Below are positions 8,727-19,646 of a stretch of 61,004 nt of DNA, piece by piece. Under the pieces are notes generated by a model. That model worked only from the letters and a program-made list of their open reading frames with translations. It ran no database searches and was not told where the DNA came from. The stretch lies in contig SLDV01000116.1 in assembly GCA_007125165.1 (NCBI GenBank), positions 1 through 61,004 on the forward strand, written 5' to 3'. Each line of letters starts with the position of its first letter. Position 1 is the stretch's first letter. The position numbers and the translations under genes were made by a program. Source of the DNA: Geobacteraceae bacterium. GTDB taxonomy: Bacteria; Desulfobacterota; Desulfuromonadia; Desulfuromonadales; Geopsychrobacteraceae.

Positions 8727-9125
8727 TCAGCGCAACAGCTCAAGTGGACGGATAATCGATGTCCGGGCATATTCCGCCAATTGAGCTGCAAGGTCTTCAA
8801 AGTCACAGGTCACGCGCAAACTTGCACATTTCAGCAGCATGGGAAGGTTGACTCCTGTGACAATGTCAACATTGCCCTCTTCAAGCAGTTCAGCGCTGAT
8901 ATTGGTGGGTGTTCCACCGAACAGGTCGGTCAAAATCAGGACACCATCACCATCGGAACCGGCCTCGTTAAAGGCATCAAATATCCGGTTACGGGCCTCA
9001 TCAACGGAGGTTTCAGGCTCAATATTGACGGCAATAACGGCATCCAGGGGGCCAAGGATCATCTCTGCAGCCCGACATAATTCTGCTGCCATATGCGAAT
9101 GGGTTACAACGACTACGCCGATCAT
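8727..9125 (-). CDS. PTS mannose-family EIIA domain protein
   Basis: 132-residue EIIA-Man fold protein. The N-terminal strand IGVVVVTHSHMAAEL contains the phospho-histidine, and DGVLILTDLFGGTPTN is the conserved second motif. It takes phosphate from HPr. It begins 3 bases after the rapZ stop and precedes EIIB by about 37 bases. As a free-standing EIIA it may also have regulatory partners. Confidence 0.93.
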   Translation of the reverse strand: MIGVVVVTHSHMAAELCRAAEMILGPLDAVIAVNIEPETSVDEARNRIFDAFNEAGSDGDGVLILTDLFGGTPTNISAELLEEGNVDIVTGVNLPMLLKCASLRVTCDFEDLAAQLAEYARTSIIRPLELLR

Positions 9126-9128
9126 CTG

Positions 9129-9989
9129 CTATCCTTTGGCAACATCCCGATGACTGATCTGAACAACCACGTCAGTCACAGGAAAATGGTGATAAAGGTC
9201 TTCCACGATCGACACACTGCGATGGCGCCCGCCGGTGCAACCAATACCAATAGTCAGATAACTTTTTCCTTCCTTGCGATAGTGAGGCAGAAGAAAGATC
9301 AGGAGAGTGTCAAGATGACTGCGAAAATCACGACACTCCGGTTGTGACAGAACGTAATCGCGCACCTGTGCATTAAGGCCGGTCAGAGGCTGAAGTTCCG
9401 GAATGTAGTGCGGATTTGGTAAAAAACGTACATCAAAAACCAGATCAGCTGCCGGAGGCAGGCCATAACGATATCCGAAGGATTCCAGATTGACAATCAA
9501 CCGCGGTGGAGATTCTGTGCCGATACATTCGAGAACCAGCTCACGCAACTGACGGACATTCAGATTACTGCTGTCAACAACTTTGGTCGCTGCGTCACGC
9601 AGCAACTTGAGTTGCCGTCGTTCCTTTTCTATTCCTTCTTGTACTGTTCCCACTGTGGCCAGGGGATGTGCGCGCCGAGTCTCCGAGTAACGGCGTAACA
9701 GCTCATCATCATCCGCTTCAAAAAAAAGAATGTCGACCTGGTGACCAGCGGATCTGAGCTGTTCGAATATGCCGGCATGATCGGTGAGAAAGGTACGATT
9801 ACGCACATCGATAACGACCGCTATGTCAGTATGCTGACATAATTCCTGTCTGGCTCGCTGCATGAAATCGGGAAGCATGACCAGGGGCAGATTATCAACA
9901 ACAAAATAGCCCTGATCTTCCAGCGCTCTGGCGGCTGTCGATTTGCCGGATCCGGACAGGCCGGTGATAATAACAAGACGGTGACTCAT
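9129..9989 (-). CDS. rapZ: RNase adapter / nucleotide-binding protein RapZ
   Basis: 286 residues, normal length. The P-loop GLSGSGKST lies at residues 10-18, followed by the family motif GYFVVDNLPLVMLPDF. The C-terminal RapZ domain is present (FGYRYGLPPAADLVFDVRFLPNP in two parts, IGIGCTGGRHRSV). In enterobacteria RapZ directs RNase E to the GlmZ small RNA and senses glucosamine-6-phosphate; in this lineage its target is not known. The start overlaps the hprK stop (ATGA), so it is tightly coupled to HPr kinase and the PTS genes. Confidence 0.95.
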   Translation of the reverse strand: MSHRLVIITGLSGSGKSTAARALEDQGYFVVDNLPLVMLPDFMQRARQELCQHTDIAVVIDVRNRTFLTDHAGIFEQLRSAGHQVDILFFEADDDELLRRYSETRRAHPLATVGTVQEGIEKERRQLKLLRDAATKVVDSSNLNVRQLRELVLECIGTESPPRLIVNLESFGYRYGLPPAADLVFDVRFLPNPHYIPELQPLTGLNAQVRDYVLSQPECRDFRSHLDTLLIFLLPHYRKEGKSYLTIGIGCTGGRHRSVSIVEDLYHHFPVTDVVVQISHRDVAKG

Positions 9990-10960
9990 TCAAGATTCTC
10001 GCCGATGATGGTATGGGCGTGCAGATAAGCTGCCTCAGCCATACGTTTTTCCAACATATCCTGAAATTCGCGGGCACTGTGATAACCCATTTCCTTGAGG
10101 AGCTGGTTGCGCGCCGCCACCTCGACAATAGTACCAATGTTGCGTCCTGGTGCGACCGGTATGCGCACATAAGGGAGGTCAACACCATGTAATTGATAGG
10201 TGGTTTCGTCGAGCCCATGTCGATCGTATTCCTTGTCATCCTCCCACTTGACAAGTTCAACGACAAGGTCAATTTTTTTACGTTCGCGGATCGACGACAC
10301 GCCGAACAGATGCTTGATATTGAGAATACCCAGGCCGCGAATCTCCATGTGGTAATGAAGCAGATCCATCCCTTCACCGAAAATTACGGAGGGTAATTTA
10401 AAACGGATTTTAATGACATCATCTGCAACCAGACGATATCCACGCAATACCAGTTCCAGAGCACATTCGCTTTTGCCGATACCACTTTTACCCTGAATCA
10501 AGACACCGATGCCGAGGACATCAACCAGAACCCCGTGCAGTGTGGATGTCGGTAGTAAACGTTCTTCCAGAAAGCGGGTCAACAAAGAGATAAAGTCAGA
10601 GCTGAGCAGACGGGTGCGTAGCAACGGCGTGCCGGAAGAGTCAGCCTGTCTGATGAGATAATCGGGCACTGTTTGGTTTTTCGTGACAATCAGGCAACAG
10701 ACTTTCTGCTGACACAGATTGCCAATCCGCTGATCTGCTTCAGACGCAGACATTGAGGCTAAATAGCTCAGTTCGGTAGACCCCAGCACCTGGATGCGAT
10801 CGGGATGCAAACTGCTATGAAAGCCTGCCAAGGCCAGACCCGGTTTCTGGATACGCGGCAACGAGACGGTGTTTTCCATACCGACCCCTCCCGCCAGAAG
10901 CTCCAGATTGAGACCAGCTTCCTTTTCTTCCAGAATTTCCCGAATACTCAGTGTTGGCAT
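9986..10960 (-). CDS. hprK: HPr kinase/phosphorylase
   Basis: 324 residues. It phosphorylates and dephosphorylates the regulatory serine of HPr. Seen: an N-terminal domain with RIQKPGLALAGF, the P-loop GKSGIGKSECALEL near residues 154-167, the following LVADDVIKI segment, and the C-terminal HprK signature IRGLGILNIKHLFG with PVAPGRNIGTIVEVAARN. Gram-negative HprK commonly sits in PTS/rpoN clusters without classical catabolite repression, as here. A 73-base gap separates it from ptsN upstream. Confidence 0.96.
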   Translation of the reverse strand: MPTLSIREILEEKEAGLNLELLAGGVGMENTVSLPRIQKPGLALAGFHSSLHPDRIQVLGSTELSYLASMSASEADQRIGNLCQQKVCCLIVTKNQTVPDYLIRQADSSGTPLLRTRLLSSDFISLLTRFLEERLLPTSTLHGVLVDVLGIGVLIQGKSGIGKSECALELVLRGYRLVADDVIKIRFKLPSVIFGEGMDLLHYHMEIRGLGILNIKHLFGVSSIRERKKIDLVVELVKWEDDKEYDRHGLDETTYQLHGVDLPYVRIPVAPGRNIGTIVEVAARNQLLKEMGYHSAREFQDMLEKRMAEAAYLHAHTIIGENLE

Positions 10961-11033
10961 AACAGTAATACCTGATCTGACGCTTTAGCGGCGGTACCAG
11001 TTGCGTCAACCGGCACAACACATCGGGTCGCCG

Positions 11034-11495
11034 CTAAGAGCCACTCTCATGGGCAAGAATAATCTGATAGATGGCCGTAGCGTCTGCAGCCGCGAGCAAC
11101 TGTTTGCGCATGTCGGAATCTTTAAGCAGTTTGGAAATCCGGGCCAGGGTTTTCAAGTGAACACCGACAGCCCCCTCCGGAGCAATCAGAAGGAAAAATA
11201 ACTGCGCCAGTTGTCCATCCATCGATTCAAAATCAACCCCCTTGCTGCTCCGGGCAAATACCAGTTGCAATGAGGACAAACCTGCAATCTTCCCGTGAGG
11301 AATGGCAACACCGTCGCCAATACCGGTACTGCCAAGTTTTTCTCGTTCGCAAAGAACATCCAGAACCCTGCTACGATCAAGTTCCGGCACCAGGTTGACC
11401 AGAGCATCAGTCAACTCCTCTAAAGCCCCTCTTTTATCTGTCGCTTGCAATTCAGCAATAACTGCCTGCGGGTTCAACAGTTCTGAAATCTTCAT
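11034..11495 (-). CDS. ptsN: PTS EIIA, fructose/nitrogen type (PtsN-like)
   Basis: 153-residue PTS EIIA-2 domain. The active histidine lies in GIGDGVAIPHGKIAGL and the domain ends with LKTLARISKLLKD, both typical of EIIA-Ntr. PtsN proteins regulate rather than transport, for example potassium uptake and nitrogen-related functions. Located just after hpf and rpoN, the classical neighbourhood. It could be called a general fructose-type EIIA, but context favours the regulatory form. Confidence 0.92.
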   Translation of the reverse strand: MKISELLNPQAVIAELQATDKRGALEELTDALVNLVPELDRSRVLDVLCEREKLGSTGIGDGVAIPHGKIAGLSSLQLVFARSSKGVDFESMDGQLAQLFFLLIAPEGAVGVHLKTLARISKLLKDSDMRKQLLAAADATAIYQIILAHESGS

Positions 11496-11564
11496 AAATC
11501 CAATCTTTTCCAGTCAGATAAAGAGACGGGGCCGTAGCCTTATGCCTCAAGCCCCGGTTGTTTT

Positions 11565-12113
11565 TTATTTTCCGTGAGGAACAATCAGTCCGTAATTTCC
11601 GTCTTTGCGCCGATAGACAACATTCATTTCTTCAGAACGGTCATCGGTGAACACGAGAAAATCTTTCTCCAACAGATCCATCTGCATCACCGCTTCTTCA
11701 ACCGACATGGGTTTGATAAAGAAAGATTTGCTGCGAATGATTTCCGGGGCATCCTTTCCTTCATCAAAGCTGGGAGCAGAAAAAACCGTCTTTTCAATGC
11801 GCCGCTGTACTCCTTCACTGCCCTTGTGGTTTTTGAGTTTTTCTTTATAGCGCTTCAGTTGCCGCTCGATTTTATCCACCATCAGATCGATAGCGGCATA
11901 CATATCTTCCTTTTCTTCGGCACTTTTCATGGTAAGCCCCTTGGCTACCATCGTCACTTCTGCGCGCTGATTGATCTTTTTTTGTACTGACAGCACAACC
12001 TGCGCATCAATGGGTTCATCGATATACTTTTTCACCCGAGCCAGTTTTTCCTCCACATAGTCCCGCAAGGGTTCACTGCTTTCCATGTGTCTGAAAGTCA
12101 CGGCAACTTGCAT
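11565..12113 (-). CDS. hpf: Ribosome hibernation promoting factor, long form
   Basis: 182 residues: an N-terminal HPF/RaiA domain (VAVTFRHMESSEPLRDYVEEKL, shown here in part; VTMVAKGLTMKSAEEKEDMYAAID region with IERQLKRYKEKLKNHKG), a linker, and a C-terminal dimerisation domain (IIRSKSFFIKPMSVEEA, FLVFTDDRSEEMNVVYRRKDG). The long form dimerises 70S ribosomes into inactive 100S particles. The start at ATG 12113 has a strong AAGGAGG 7 bases upstream. A TATAAT box and a 9-bp inverted repeat lie in the rpoN-hpf gap. Confidence 0.94.
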   Translation of the reverse strand: MQVAVTFRHMESSEPLRDYVEEKLARVKKYIDEPIDAQVVLSVQKKINQRAEVTMVAKGLTMKSAEEKEDMYAAIDLMVDKIERQLKRYKEKLKNHKGSEGVQRRIEKTVFSAPSFDEGKDAPEIIRSKSFFIKPMSVEEAVMQMDLLEKDFLVFTDDRSEEMNVVYRRKDGNYGLIVPHGK

Positions 12114-12171
12114 AAAAAACCTCCTTGTTGCAGAGAGCTCATTTTTGAGTCTCAATATTTTCCTTCATTAT

Positions 12172-12194
12172 AGCGCAAACACAAGGTTTGCGCT
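12172..12194 (-). promoter_or_regulatory. Inverted repeat and -10-like box upstream of hpf
   Basis: A perfect 9-bp inverted repeat, AGCGCAAAC-5-GTTTGCGCT, lies between rpoN and hpf. On the minus strand its right arm runs straight into TATAAT (12173-12168 region), with no good -35 hexamer at 17 bases. It is compatible with an operator at an hpf promoter or with a hairpin between the two genes. Confidence 0.35.
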
Positions 12195-12226
12195 GAAACA
12201 TCCCGAGATGTACGCCCTCAATCTGG

Positions 12227-13690
12227 TCAGAACAGGCGCTTGCGTTCTGTCGATGACCCTATGCCGAGCATTTCACGATACTTGGTCACTGTCCGTCGTG
12301 CAATGTTGATGTCCTGTTTTTTGAGCAGGTCAACAATCTTCTGATCGGACAGAGGTTTTTTCGGACTTTCGGCAGCAATAATATCCTTGATCCTGTTCTT
12401 GACACTTTCAGAGGCAACGGCATCGCCATCGCTGGTGTTGATGCTGCTATTGAAAAAATATTTAAGCTCGAACAGTCCCTGCGGCGTCTGAACATACTTG
12501 TTCGTCGTCACCCGACTGACGGTTGATTCGTGCATCTGGATGTCTTCGGCGACATCGCGCAACACCATCGGCTTGAGATGCTCTATGCCGCGCTCAAAAA
12601 AATCCCGCTGAAACTTCACGATACTCTGGGTCACCTTGTAAATAGTCCGTTGCCGCTGATGGATGCTTTTAATCAACCAGACGGCACTACGCATCTTGTC
12701 CTGGATGTAATCGCCCGTCTGCTTGTCAACCCCTTTTGACTCCATCAGGGCGTTACGATAGAAGGAGCTGATGCGCAGGTTTGGCAGCCCGTCATCATTC
12801 TGGGTGACAACGTATTCATCCCCGATTTTGTGAACGTAAATATCAGGAATGATATAGTGGGGGTCTTCCTCGTTGTAGGCACTCCCGGGGCGCGGATCAA
12901 GGTTCGAAATCAGCTTGACCGTCGCTAGAATCTCCTCCATCGGTAATTTCAAAGCTCTGGCAATCTGGGAATACTTGCGCGCTTCTATCTCATTGATAAA
13001 ATCGCGCAGCAGAACCGCCTCCAGAGAGTCGGAGAGGTTCAGGCGTTCAAGCTGCAACAGCAGGCATTCCTGCAGATGACGGCAGGCAACCCCGGCCGGA
13101 TCAAAGTTCTGTACGCGCTTCAATGCCGCTTCATAAACAGACACATCTTCATCAGCAGCGGCTGCCAATTCCTCGATGGAACCCTGGAGGTAGCCGGCAT
13201 CATCCAGGTTTCCGATAATCTCCACGGCAGCAACATGTTCGCGTTCAGGGGTGGAAGACAATCCCAATTGCCACAGCAGATGATCGCTCAGCCGCCGCGG
13301 CTGAGTCATCAGACTCTCGTAGGACGGACGGTCCTCCTGTTCCTCATAGTTGTCACGGGCATCATTACTACTGCTGCTGAGGCTGTATCCTTCAAGATAG
13401 GTCTGCCAGTCGATATCGGTGACGCCATCCAGGTCACCGGACAGCTCCTCTTCCGGCGATTTTTCCTTAACCGGTGTGAAGTCGTCTTCTACCAGTGTCC
13501 GGGCCTCCTCATCTTTTTCCTCCTGGACATCGACACCTTCTTCAAGGATCGGGTTTTCCGACAATTCCTGGGTAATAGCGTCTACCAACTCCTGTCGTGA
13601 TAACTGGAGCAGCTTGATCGCCTGTTGCAACTGAGGGGTCATCACCAGTTGCTGGCTAAGCTTTACCTGTAGTCGAAGATCTAACGCCAT
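12227..13690 (-). CDS. rpoN: RNA polymerase sigma-54 factor
   Basis: 487 residues. It directs polymerase to -24/-12 promoters that need AAA+ activators. Seen: the glutamine-rich region I (LSQQLVMTPQLQQAIKLLQL) at residues 10-30, an acidic linker (about 50-110), the core-binding region, the helix-turn-helix, and the RpoN box ARRTVTKYREMLGIGSS at the C-terminus. ATG 13690 has AAAGGAAAC just upstream; an ATG six codons earlier lacks this. It sits in the standard lptB-rpoN-hpf order. Confidence 0.97.
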   Translation of the reverse strand: MALDLRLQVKLSQQLVMTPQLQQAIKLLQLSRQELVDAITQELSENPILEEGVDVQEEKDEEARTLVEDDFTPVKEKSPEEELSGDLDGVTDIDWQTYLEGYSLSSSSNDARDNYEEQEDRPSYESLMTQPRRLSDHLLWQLGLSSTPEREHVAAVEIIGNLDDAGYLQGSIEELAAAADEDVSVYEAALKRVQNFDPAGVACRHLQECLLLQLERLNLSDSLEAVLLRDFINEIEARKYSQIARALKLPMEEILATVKLISNLDPRPGSAYNEEDPHYIIPDIYVHKIGDEYVVTQNDDGLPNLRISSFYRNALMESKGVDKQTGDYIQDKMRSAVWLIKSIHQRQRTIYKVTQSIVKFQRDFFERGIEHLKPMVLRDVAEDIQMHESTVSRVTTNKYVQTPQGLFELKYFFNSSINTSDGDAVASESVKNRIKDIIAAESPKKPLSDQKIVDLLKKQDINIARRTVTKYREMLGIGSSTERKRLF

Positions 13691-13756
13691 GTTTCCTTTG
13701 TATTCCAAACCTGGTGGTTTTGCAATGATCTCATACCGGAGCAGGCATCAGCAAAA

Positions 13757-14482
13757 TCAGAGTTTAAATTTGTCACCGAGATAAATCTCCCTGGCCACCG
13801 GACTGGCGGAAATTTCGTCCGGTGTGCCGGACTCCAGAACCTCTCCTTGATTCAGAATATAACCACGGTCACAAACGCCAAGGGTTTCACGCACATTATG
13901 GTCTGATATCATAATCCCGATACCACGTTGCCTTAATTCGGAAATGATATTCTGGATATCGATAACAGCAATGGGGTCAATGCCGGCAAAGGGTTCGTCC
14001 AACAACAAGAAAGCCGGCTCAAGCACCAGTGACCTGGCAATTTCAACCCTTCTGCGTTCGCCACCGGAGAGCGCATACCCTTTGGAATGACGGATATGCG
14101 CGATATTCAGATCAGCCAACAAATGATCCAGCCGTTGCTGTTGCTCAGCTCTGCTCATATCGAGGGTTTCAATGATCGCCAGCAGGTTTTCGGCAACGGT
14201 CAGTTTACGAAATACCGAGGCCTCCTGGGGCAGATAGGAAATCCCCGAACGGGCCCGCTGGTACATAGGCATATTGGTCAATTCCAATTGATCAAGAAAG
14301 ATCTGTCCTTGATCCGGGGCGGCCAGCCCGACAACCATGTAGAAACTGGTTGTTTTACCCGCCCCATTGGGCCCCAGCAAACCGACGACCTCTCCGGAAC
14401 TGACCTCCAGGTCAACCCCGGCAACAACCTCGCGTCCGGCATAAGCCTTATGTAGTCCAACTGCCTTCAATGTGCGCTTCAC
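13757..14482 (-). CDS. lptB: LPS export ABC transporter ATPase LptB
   Basis: 241 residues. ATPase of LptBFGC, which drives lipopolysaccharide extraction from the inner membrane. Walker [10 protein letters not shown] (37-45), signature [16 protein letters not shown], Walker [14 protein letters not shown] and the switch histidine in [11 protein letters not shown] are all present. It starts with GTG at 14482, overlapping the lptA stop by GTGA. lptF and lptG are not in this window. Confidence 0.96.
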   Translation of the reverse strand: MKRTLKAVGLHKAYAGREVVAGVDLEVSSGEVVGLLGPNGAGKTTSFYMVVGLAAPDQGQIFLDQLELTNMPMYQRARSGISYLPQEASVFRKLTVAENLLAIIETLDMSRAEQQQRLDHLLADLNIAHIRHSKGYALSGGERRRVEIARSLVLEPAFLLLDEPFAGIDPIAVIDIQNIISELRQRGIGIMISDHNVRETLGVCDRGYILNQGEVLESGTPDEISASPVAREIYLGDKFKL

Positions 14483-14979
14483 GGTGTCCCCGACTTTTTT
14501 TCAGGGAGGATCACGGCACGAACCCGCCCTGAGTCATTACTCCTGACAAGACTGCGATTCTGACCGATAAAGAGGGTTATCTCATCCCCGCTGATGCGGT
14601 TATCCCCCTGTACCACTTCGGCGTTGCCGGAGAGGATCAGGGTATCTTCATCTCGATCGAGAACCGCGCGATCACCTCGCGCATTACGAAGCGGATCTTC
14701 TATCCGCACAGCTCCGTCAGCCTCGATCCGGCGCACGTCATTCTGCCCATCGAAGATTACCGTCAACCGGTCGGTATAAAGGGTCATTTCACCCTGCTCA
14801 GCTACCACATCGCCGATAAACACCGATTTTTGCTGTTCCTGGAAAACTTCAAGCGTATGCGAAGTTATTTCCAGAGGCTGGTCGCGGTCTGTTTCAGCAA
14901 AGAATTCGATCGCCGGAGCATTTGTCGCACCAAAAAAAATCAGGAGCAACATTAATTTAAAAATAAGATCAGTTCTCAC
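14479..14979 (-). CDS. lptA: Periplasmic LPS transport protein LptA
   Basis: 166 residues. A signal peptide ([17 protein letters not shown]) is followed by an OstA/LptA beta-jellyroll: [54 protein letters not shown]. It forms the periplasmic bridge for LPS between LptC and LptD. It starts with GTG 14979, supported by AAGGAG 8 bases upstream, and overlaps the end of lptC by 11 bases. Confidence 0.92.
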   Translation of the reverse strand: MRTDLIFKLMLLLIFFGATNAPAIEFFAETDRDQPLEITSHTLEVFQEQQKSVFIGDVVAEQGEMTLYTDRLTVIFDGQNDVRRIEADGAVRIEDPLRNARGDRAVLDRDEDTLILSGNAEVVQGDNRISGDEITLFIGQNRSLVRSNDSGRVRAVILPEKKSGTP

Positions 14980-15550
14980 CCCGCGTCTCCTTTATCTGCA
15001 GTGGCTGCAACAACATCTTGACATCCTCATTTACAATCAGAACACCATTCTCAAGGTCGATCAAAAGACCAACACCGGTTAATTCCATCCGCGGTGCGAG
15101 ATAATGAATTGGTGCAGTCGTCGTCAACTCACGGCGCTGTTCGTCATAACGCAGGGATTCTGTTGTCAACTGTTCTCCACCTCCAGCGGTAACAACAACA
15201 TTTCCCCACACATCCACCTGTCGGATGTCTTCCTGTAATTCTCCTTGGTCAGCCGTGAGAGTTAAATCACCAAAGGATCCGGCATCATAAAAAACCAGTT
15301 GCACCGGAGTCAGGCGGACCAGATTAGCGCTGCGCAGATACTCGGCCCGATCAGACGAGAGAGTCCAGCGTTTTTTTCCGTCCTGTGTCTCCGTGTAATG
15401 AAGATGATCAAGGGCGAGATCAATATCCTGTGGCAGGGTCTCTAGAATATCCTGTACCGGCAACTGTTGAACATGACGCCATATGGCCACACCGAGCAGG
15501 ATGACCGCCACCAGGATAGCTGTCGCCAGAACCCGACGCACATTCAACAT
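14969..15550 (-). CDS. lptC: LPS export protein LptC
   Basis: 193 residues. One N-terminal membrane anchor (VLATAILVAVILLGVAIW, residues about 7-24) is followed by a periplasmic LptC domain (DLALDHLHYTETQDGKKRW, SLRYDEQRRELTTTAPIHY). It passes LPS from LptBFG to LptA. Position directly before lptA and after kdsC supports the call, since LptC sequences are weakly conserved. Confidence 0.9.
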   Translation of the reverse strand: MLNVRRVLATAILVAVILLGVAIWRHVQQLPVQDILETLPQDIDLALDHLHYTETQDGKKRWTLSSDRAEYLRSANLVRLTPVQLVFYDAGSFGDLTLTADQGELQEDIRQVDVWGNVVVTAGGGEQLTTESLRYDEQRRELTTTAPIHYLAPRMELTGVGLLIDLENGVLIVNEDVKMLLQPLQIKETRGEN

Positions 15551-15587
15551 CTCTTCGCCATTACTTCATTATGACACACAGGCCTGC

Positions 15588-16106
15588 TCACGTGGAAAAA
15601 TAACGTGCTGTCTGTTCTTGCCAGTAACCGCCGGCCTGCAACAACAGATCGCAGATCTCCCTGACGGCACCGCGACCACCGGCACGCCTGGTGACATAAT
15701 CAACCCGCTCCAGCAACTGCGGTACGGCATCGGCGACGGTGGCGCTGAACCCGACACGACTTAATATCGGCAGATCAATCAGATCGTCTCCAACATATGC
15801 GACTTGATAATCCTCCAGCCCGTTCTGCTGGAGAATTTCCAGGTAGGGCTCAAGCTTGACCTTTGCCCCCTGGTAGAGGATCTCTACCCCCAACTCTTGT
15901 GCCCGGCGGCTCACCACCGCTGATGAACGTCCGGTAATAATCCCGACTTTAAGTCCGGCTCGCTGTAGCATTTTGAGTCCGTGTCCGTCCTTGACATCAA
16001 ACGCCTTGAGTTCATTTCCATGCTGATCGTAAATAATACGACCATCGGTCATTACACCGTCAACATCAAGCAACAGCAATCTGATAGCTGCAAGTTTCTC
16101 GTTCAC
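15588..16106 (-). CDS. kdsC: 3-deoxy-D-manno-octulosonate 8-phosphate phosphatase
   Basis: 172-residue HAD-family phosphatase releasing Kdo from Kdo-8-phosphate. HAD motif I LLLDVDGVMTDG (residues 10-21), GRSSAVVSRRAQELGVE, and motif IV YVGDDLIDLPIL are present; no cap domain, as expected. The start is GTG 16106, overlapping the kdsD stop (TAGTG). Lies inside the kdsA-kdsD-kdsC block. Confidence 0.95.
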   Translation of the reverse strand: MNEKLAAIRLLLLDVDGVMTDGRIIYDQHGNELKAFDVKDGHGLKMLQRAGLKVGIITGRSSAVVSRRAQELGVEILYQGAKVKLEPYLEILQQNGLEDYQVAYVGDDLIDLPILSRVGFSATVADAVPQLLERVDYVTRRAGGRGAVREICDLLLQAGGYWQEQTARYFST

Positions 16107-17068
16107 TACAACACTCCGGATTTGAGCAGATCGTGAAGATGAATAATACCGACAGGAATTCGGCCTTGTTCATCTTCAAAAACAAATAGTGACGTAATGG
16201 CGTGTTGTTCCATGATCTGTAACGCCTTGGCGGCCAGGTTACGCCGCAAGATACGCTTAGGCGATGTCGACATGGCCTCGGAAATCGGCAACTGCAGTGT
16301 ATCAAGCCCACGCTCCATCATCCGGCGCAAATCACCATCGGTGAAAACCCCCAGCAGCGCTCCCTCGTTATCAACAACTCCGGTGACTCCAAGCTTTTTA
16401 CTGGTTATTTCGAACAGAGCATCGCGCAGCAGGGTATCCGGCGACACCAGTGGAATATCGGCGCCTTTGTGCATCAGGTCATCAACCCGCAACAACAGCT
16501 TTTTGCCCAGCGCTCCACCGGGATGAAACATGGCAAAATCTTCCGGTTTGAAACCACGTTCATTGAGCAGCACTACTGCCAGGGCGTCGCCCATCGCCAG
16601 CGTTGCGGTGGTACTGGCCGTAGGTGCCAACCCCAGCGGACAAGCTTCCTCGGCGACACTGATATCAAGATGGACATCTCCGGCCATACCTAAAGTGCTG
16701 GTCGGTCGTCCTGACATGGCGATCAGAGGCAGTCCCATCCGTTTGATAACCGGCAGAATGCGGCATATTTCTTCAGTTTCTCCGGAGTAAGATACGGCAA
16801 TAACCACGTCACCGCGGGAAAGCATACCGAGATCACCATGAATTCCTTCTGCCGGATGAAGAAAAAACGTTGGAGTTCCCGTCGAAGCCATGGTCGCGGC
16901 AATCTTGTGACAGATCAGCCCCGACTTTCCCATGCCCGTGACAACAACCTTCCCCTTGCAGGCAAGAAGAATTTCTATCGCCTTGACGAAACTGTCGTCC
17001 AGGCGCGCCTCTAAGGCACGGACCGCATCTGCCTCAATCTGTAATACCCGTTGAGCTATATCCAGCAT
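16106..17068 (-). CDS. kdsD: Arabinose-5-phosphate isomerase
   Basis: 320 residues: an N-terminal SIS domain (VVVTGMGKSGLICHKIAATM, HGDLGMLSRGDVVIAVSYSG), then two CBS domains in the C-terminal half (SKKLGVTGVVDNEGALLGVFTDGD in two parts; MEQHAITSLFVFEDEQG). It converts ribulose-5-phosphate to arabinose-5-phosphate, the first step toward Kdo. ATG directly abuts the kdsA stop. Confidence 0.95.
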   Translation of the reverse strand: MLDIAQRVLQIEADAVRALEARLDDSFVKAIEILLACKGKVVVTGMGKSGLICHKIAATMASTGTPTFFLHPAEGIHGDLGMLSRGDVVIAVSYSGETEEICRILPVIKRMGLPLIAMSGRPTSTLGMAGDVHLDISVAEEACPLGLAPTASTTATLAMGDALAVVLLNERGFKPEDFAMFHPGGALGKKLLLRVDDLMHKGADIPLVSPDTLLRDALFEITSKKLGVTGVVDNEGALLGVFTDGDLRRMMERGLDTLQLPISEAMSTSPKRILRRNLAAKALQIMEQHAITSLFVFEDEQGRIPVGIIHLHDLLKSGVL

Positions 17069-17908
17069 CTATACTTCACCTTGAGCCAGAGATTCTTTGA
17101 CTAATTCGTCGATGGCCAACATCTGTTTCAACATCGTCTCCACGTGTGCTAAGGGCAGAGAATTAGCGCCATCACAAAGGGCCCGATCAGGGTCTTCGTG
17201 AACTTCCCAAAACAGCCCGTCAATACCGGTGGCAACCGCAGCACGCGACAAAGCCCCAACAAACTGACGTTGACCGCCGGATGATCCTCCTGCGCCGCCC
17301 GGCAACTGTACTGAGTGTGTTGCATCGAAAATCACCGGATAGCCCAATTGACGCATGATCACCAGGGCACGCATGTCGGTAACCAGGTTATTGTAACCAA
17401 AGGTCGCACCCCGCTCGGTGAGCAGAATCCGGCAATTGCCGGTAGAGACGACCTTATTGACGCCGTGTTCCATGTCCCAGGGGGCAAGGAATTGCCCCTT
17501 TTTGATATTGATCGGTTTGCCCGTTTGCCCTGCGGCCACCAGCAGATCGGTCTGGCGACACAAAAAAGCCGGAATCTGCAATACATCAAGAACTTCAGCA
17601 GCGGCCGCAATCTGGGTAATATCGTGAATGTCGGAGAGAACCGGCAGGTCAAATTCTCTTTTGACCCGTTCCAGAACGCGCAAACCAGGCTCCACCCCCA
17701 ACCCCCGAAAAGACGTGACCGAAGTCCGGTTGGCCTTATCATAGGAGGCCTTGAACACCAGCTCACAGCCAAGTCGTGAGGTAATTTCTTTTAAACCTGC
17801 GGCGATGCGCAAGGTGAGCTCTTCATCTTCGATCGCACAAGGACCGGCAATGAGAACCAATCGTTTGTTGCCACCAAATGTCGTGCTGCCAACCTTTACC
17901 TGCTGCAT
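17069..17908 (-). CDS. kdsA: Kdo-8-phosphate synthase
   Basis: 279 residues. It condenses arabinose-5-phosphate with PEP. Seen: VLIAGPCAIEDEE at the N-terminus, FKASYDKANRTSVTSFRGLG, VLQIPAFLCRQTDLL, NIKKGQFLAPWDM and DATHSVQLPGGAGGSSGGQR. The conserved cysteine at the metal site of the second type is visible in AGPCAIE. Only 4 bases separate it from the pyrG stop. Confidence 0.96.
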   Translation of the reverse strand: MQQVKVGSTTFGGNKRLVLIAGPCAIEDEELTLRIAAGLKEITSRLGCELVFKASYDKANRTSVTSFRGLGVEPGLRVLERVKREFDLPVLSDIHDITQIAAAAEVLDVLQIPAFLCRQTDLLVAAGQTGKPINIKKGQFLAPWDMEHGVNKVVSTGNCRILLTERGATFGYNNLVTDMRALVIMRQLGYPVIFDATHSVQLPGGAGGSSGGQRQFVGALSRAAVATGIDGLFWEVHEDPDRALCDGANSLPLAHVETMLKQMLAIDELVKESLAQGEV

Positions 17909-17912
17909 GCTG

Positions 17913-19520
<1,608 letters not shown>

Positions 19521-19646
19521 TTATCGTCCCTGTTCTTTGATCCAGTTAGCCGTACCCAAAAGCGTGATTCTACACTCAAACGAGGCCGAAAGAAACCCTG
19601 AACTGAAAAAATGAAAACCCTCGAAAGGGGGAGATAACCGCCTGTT

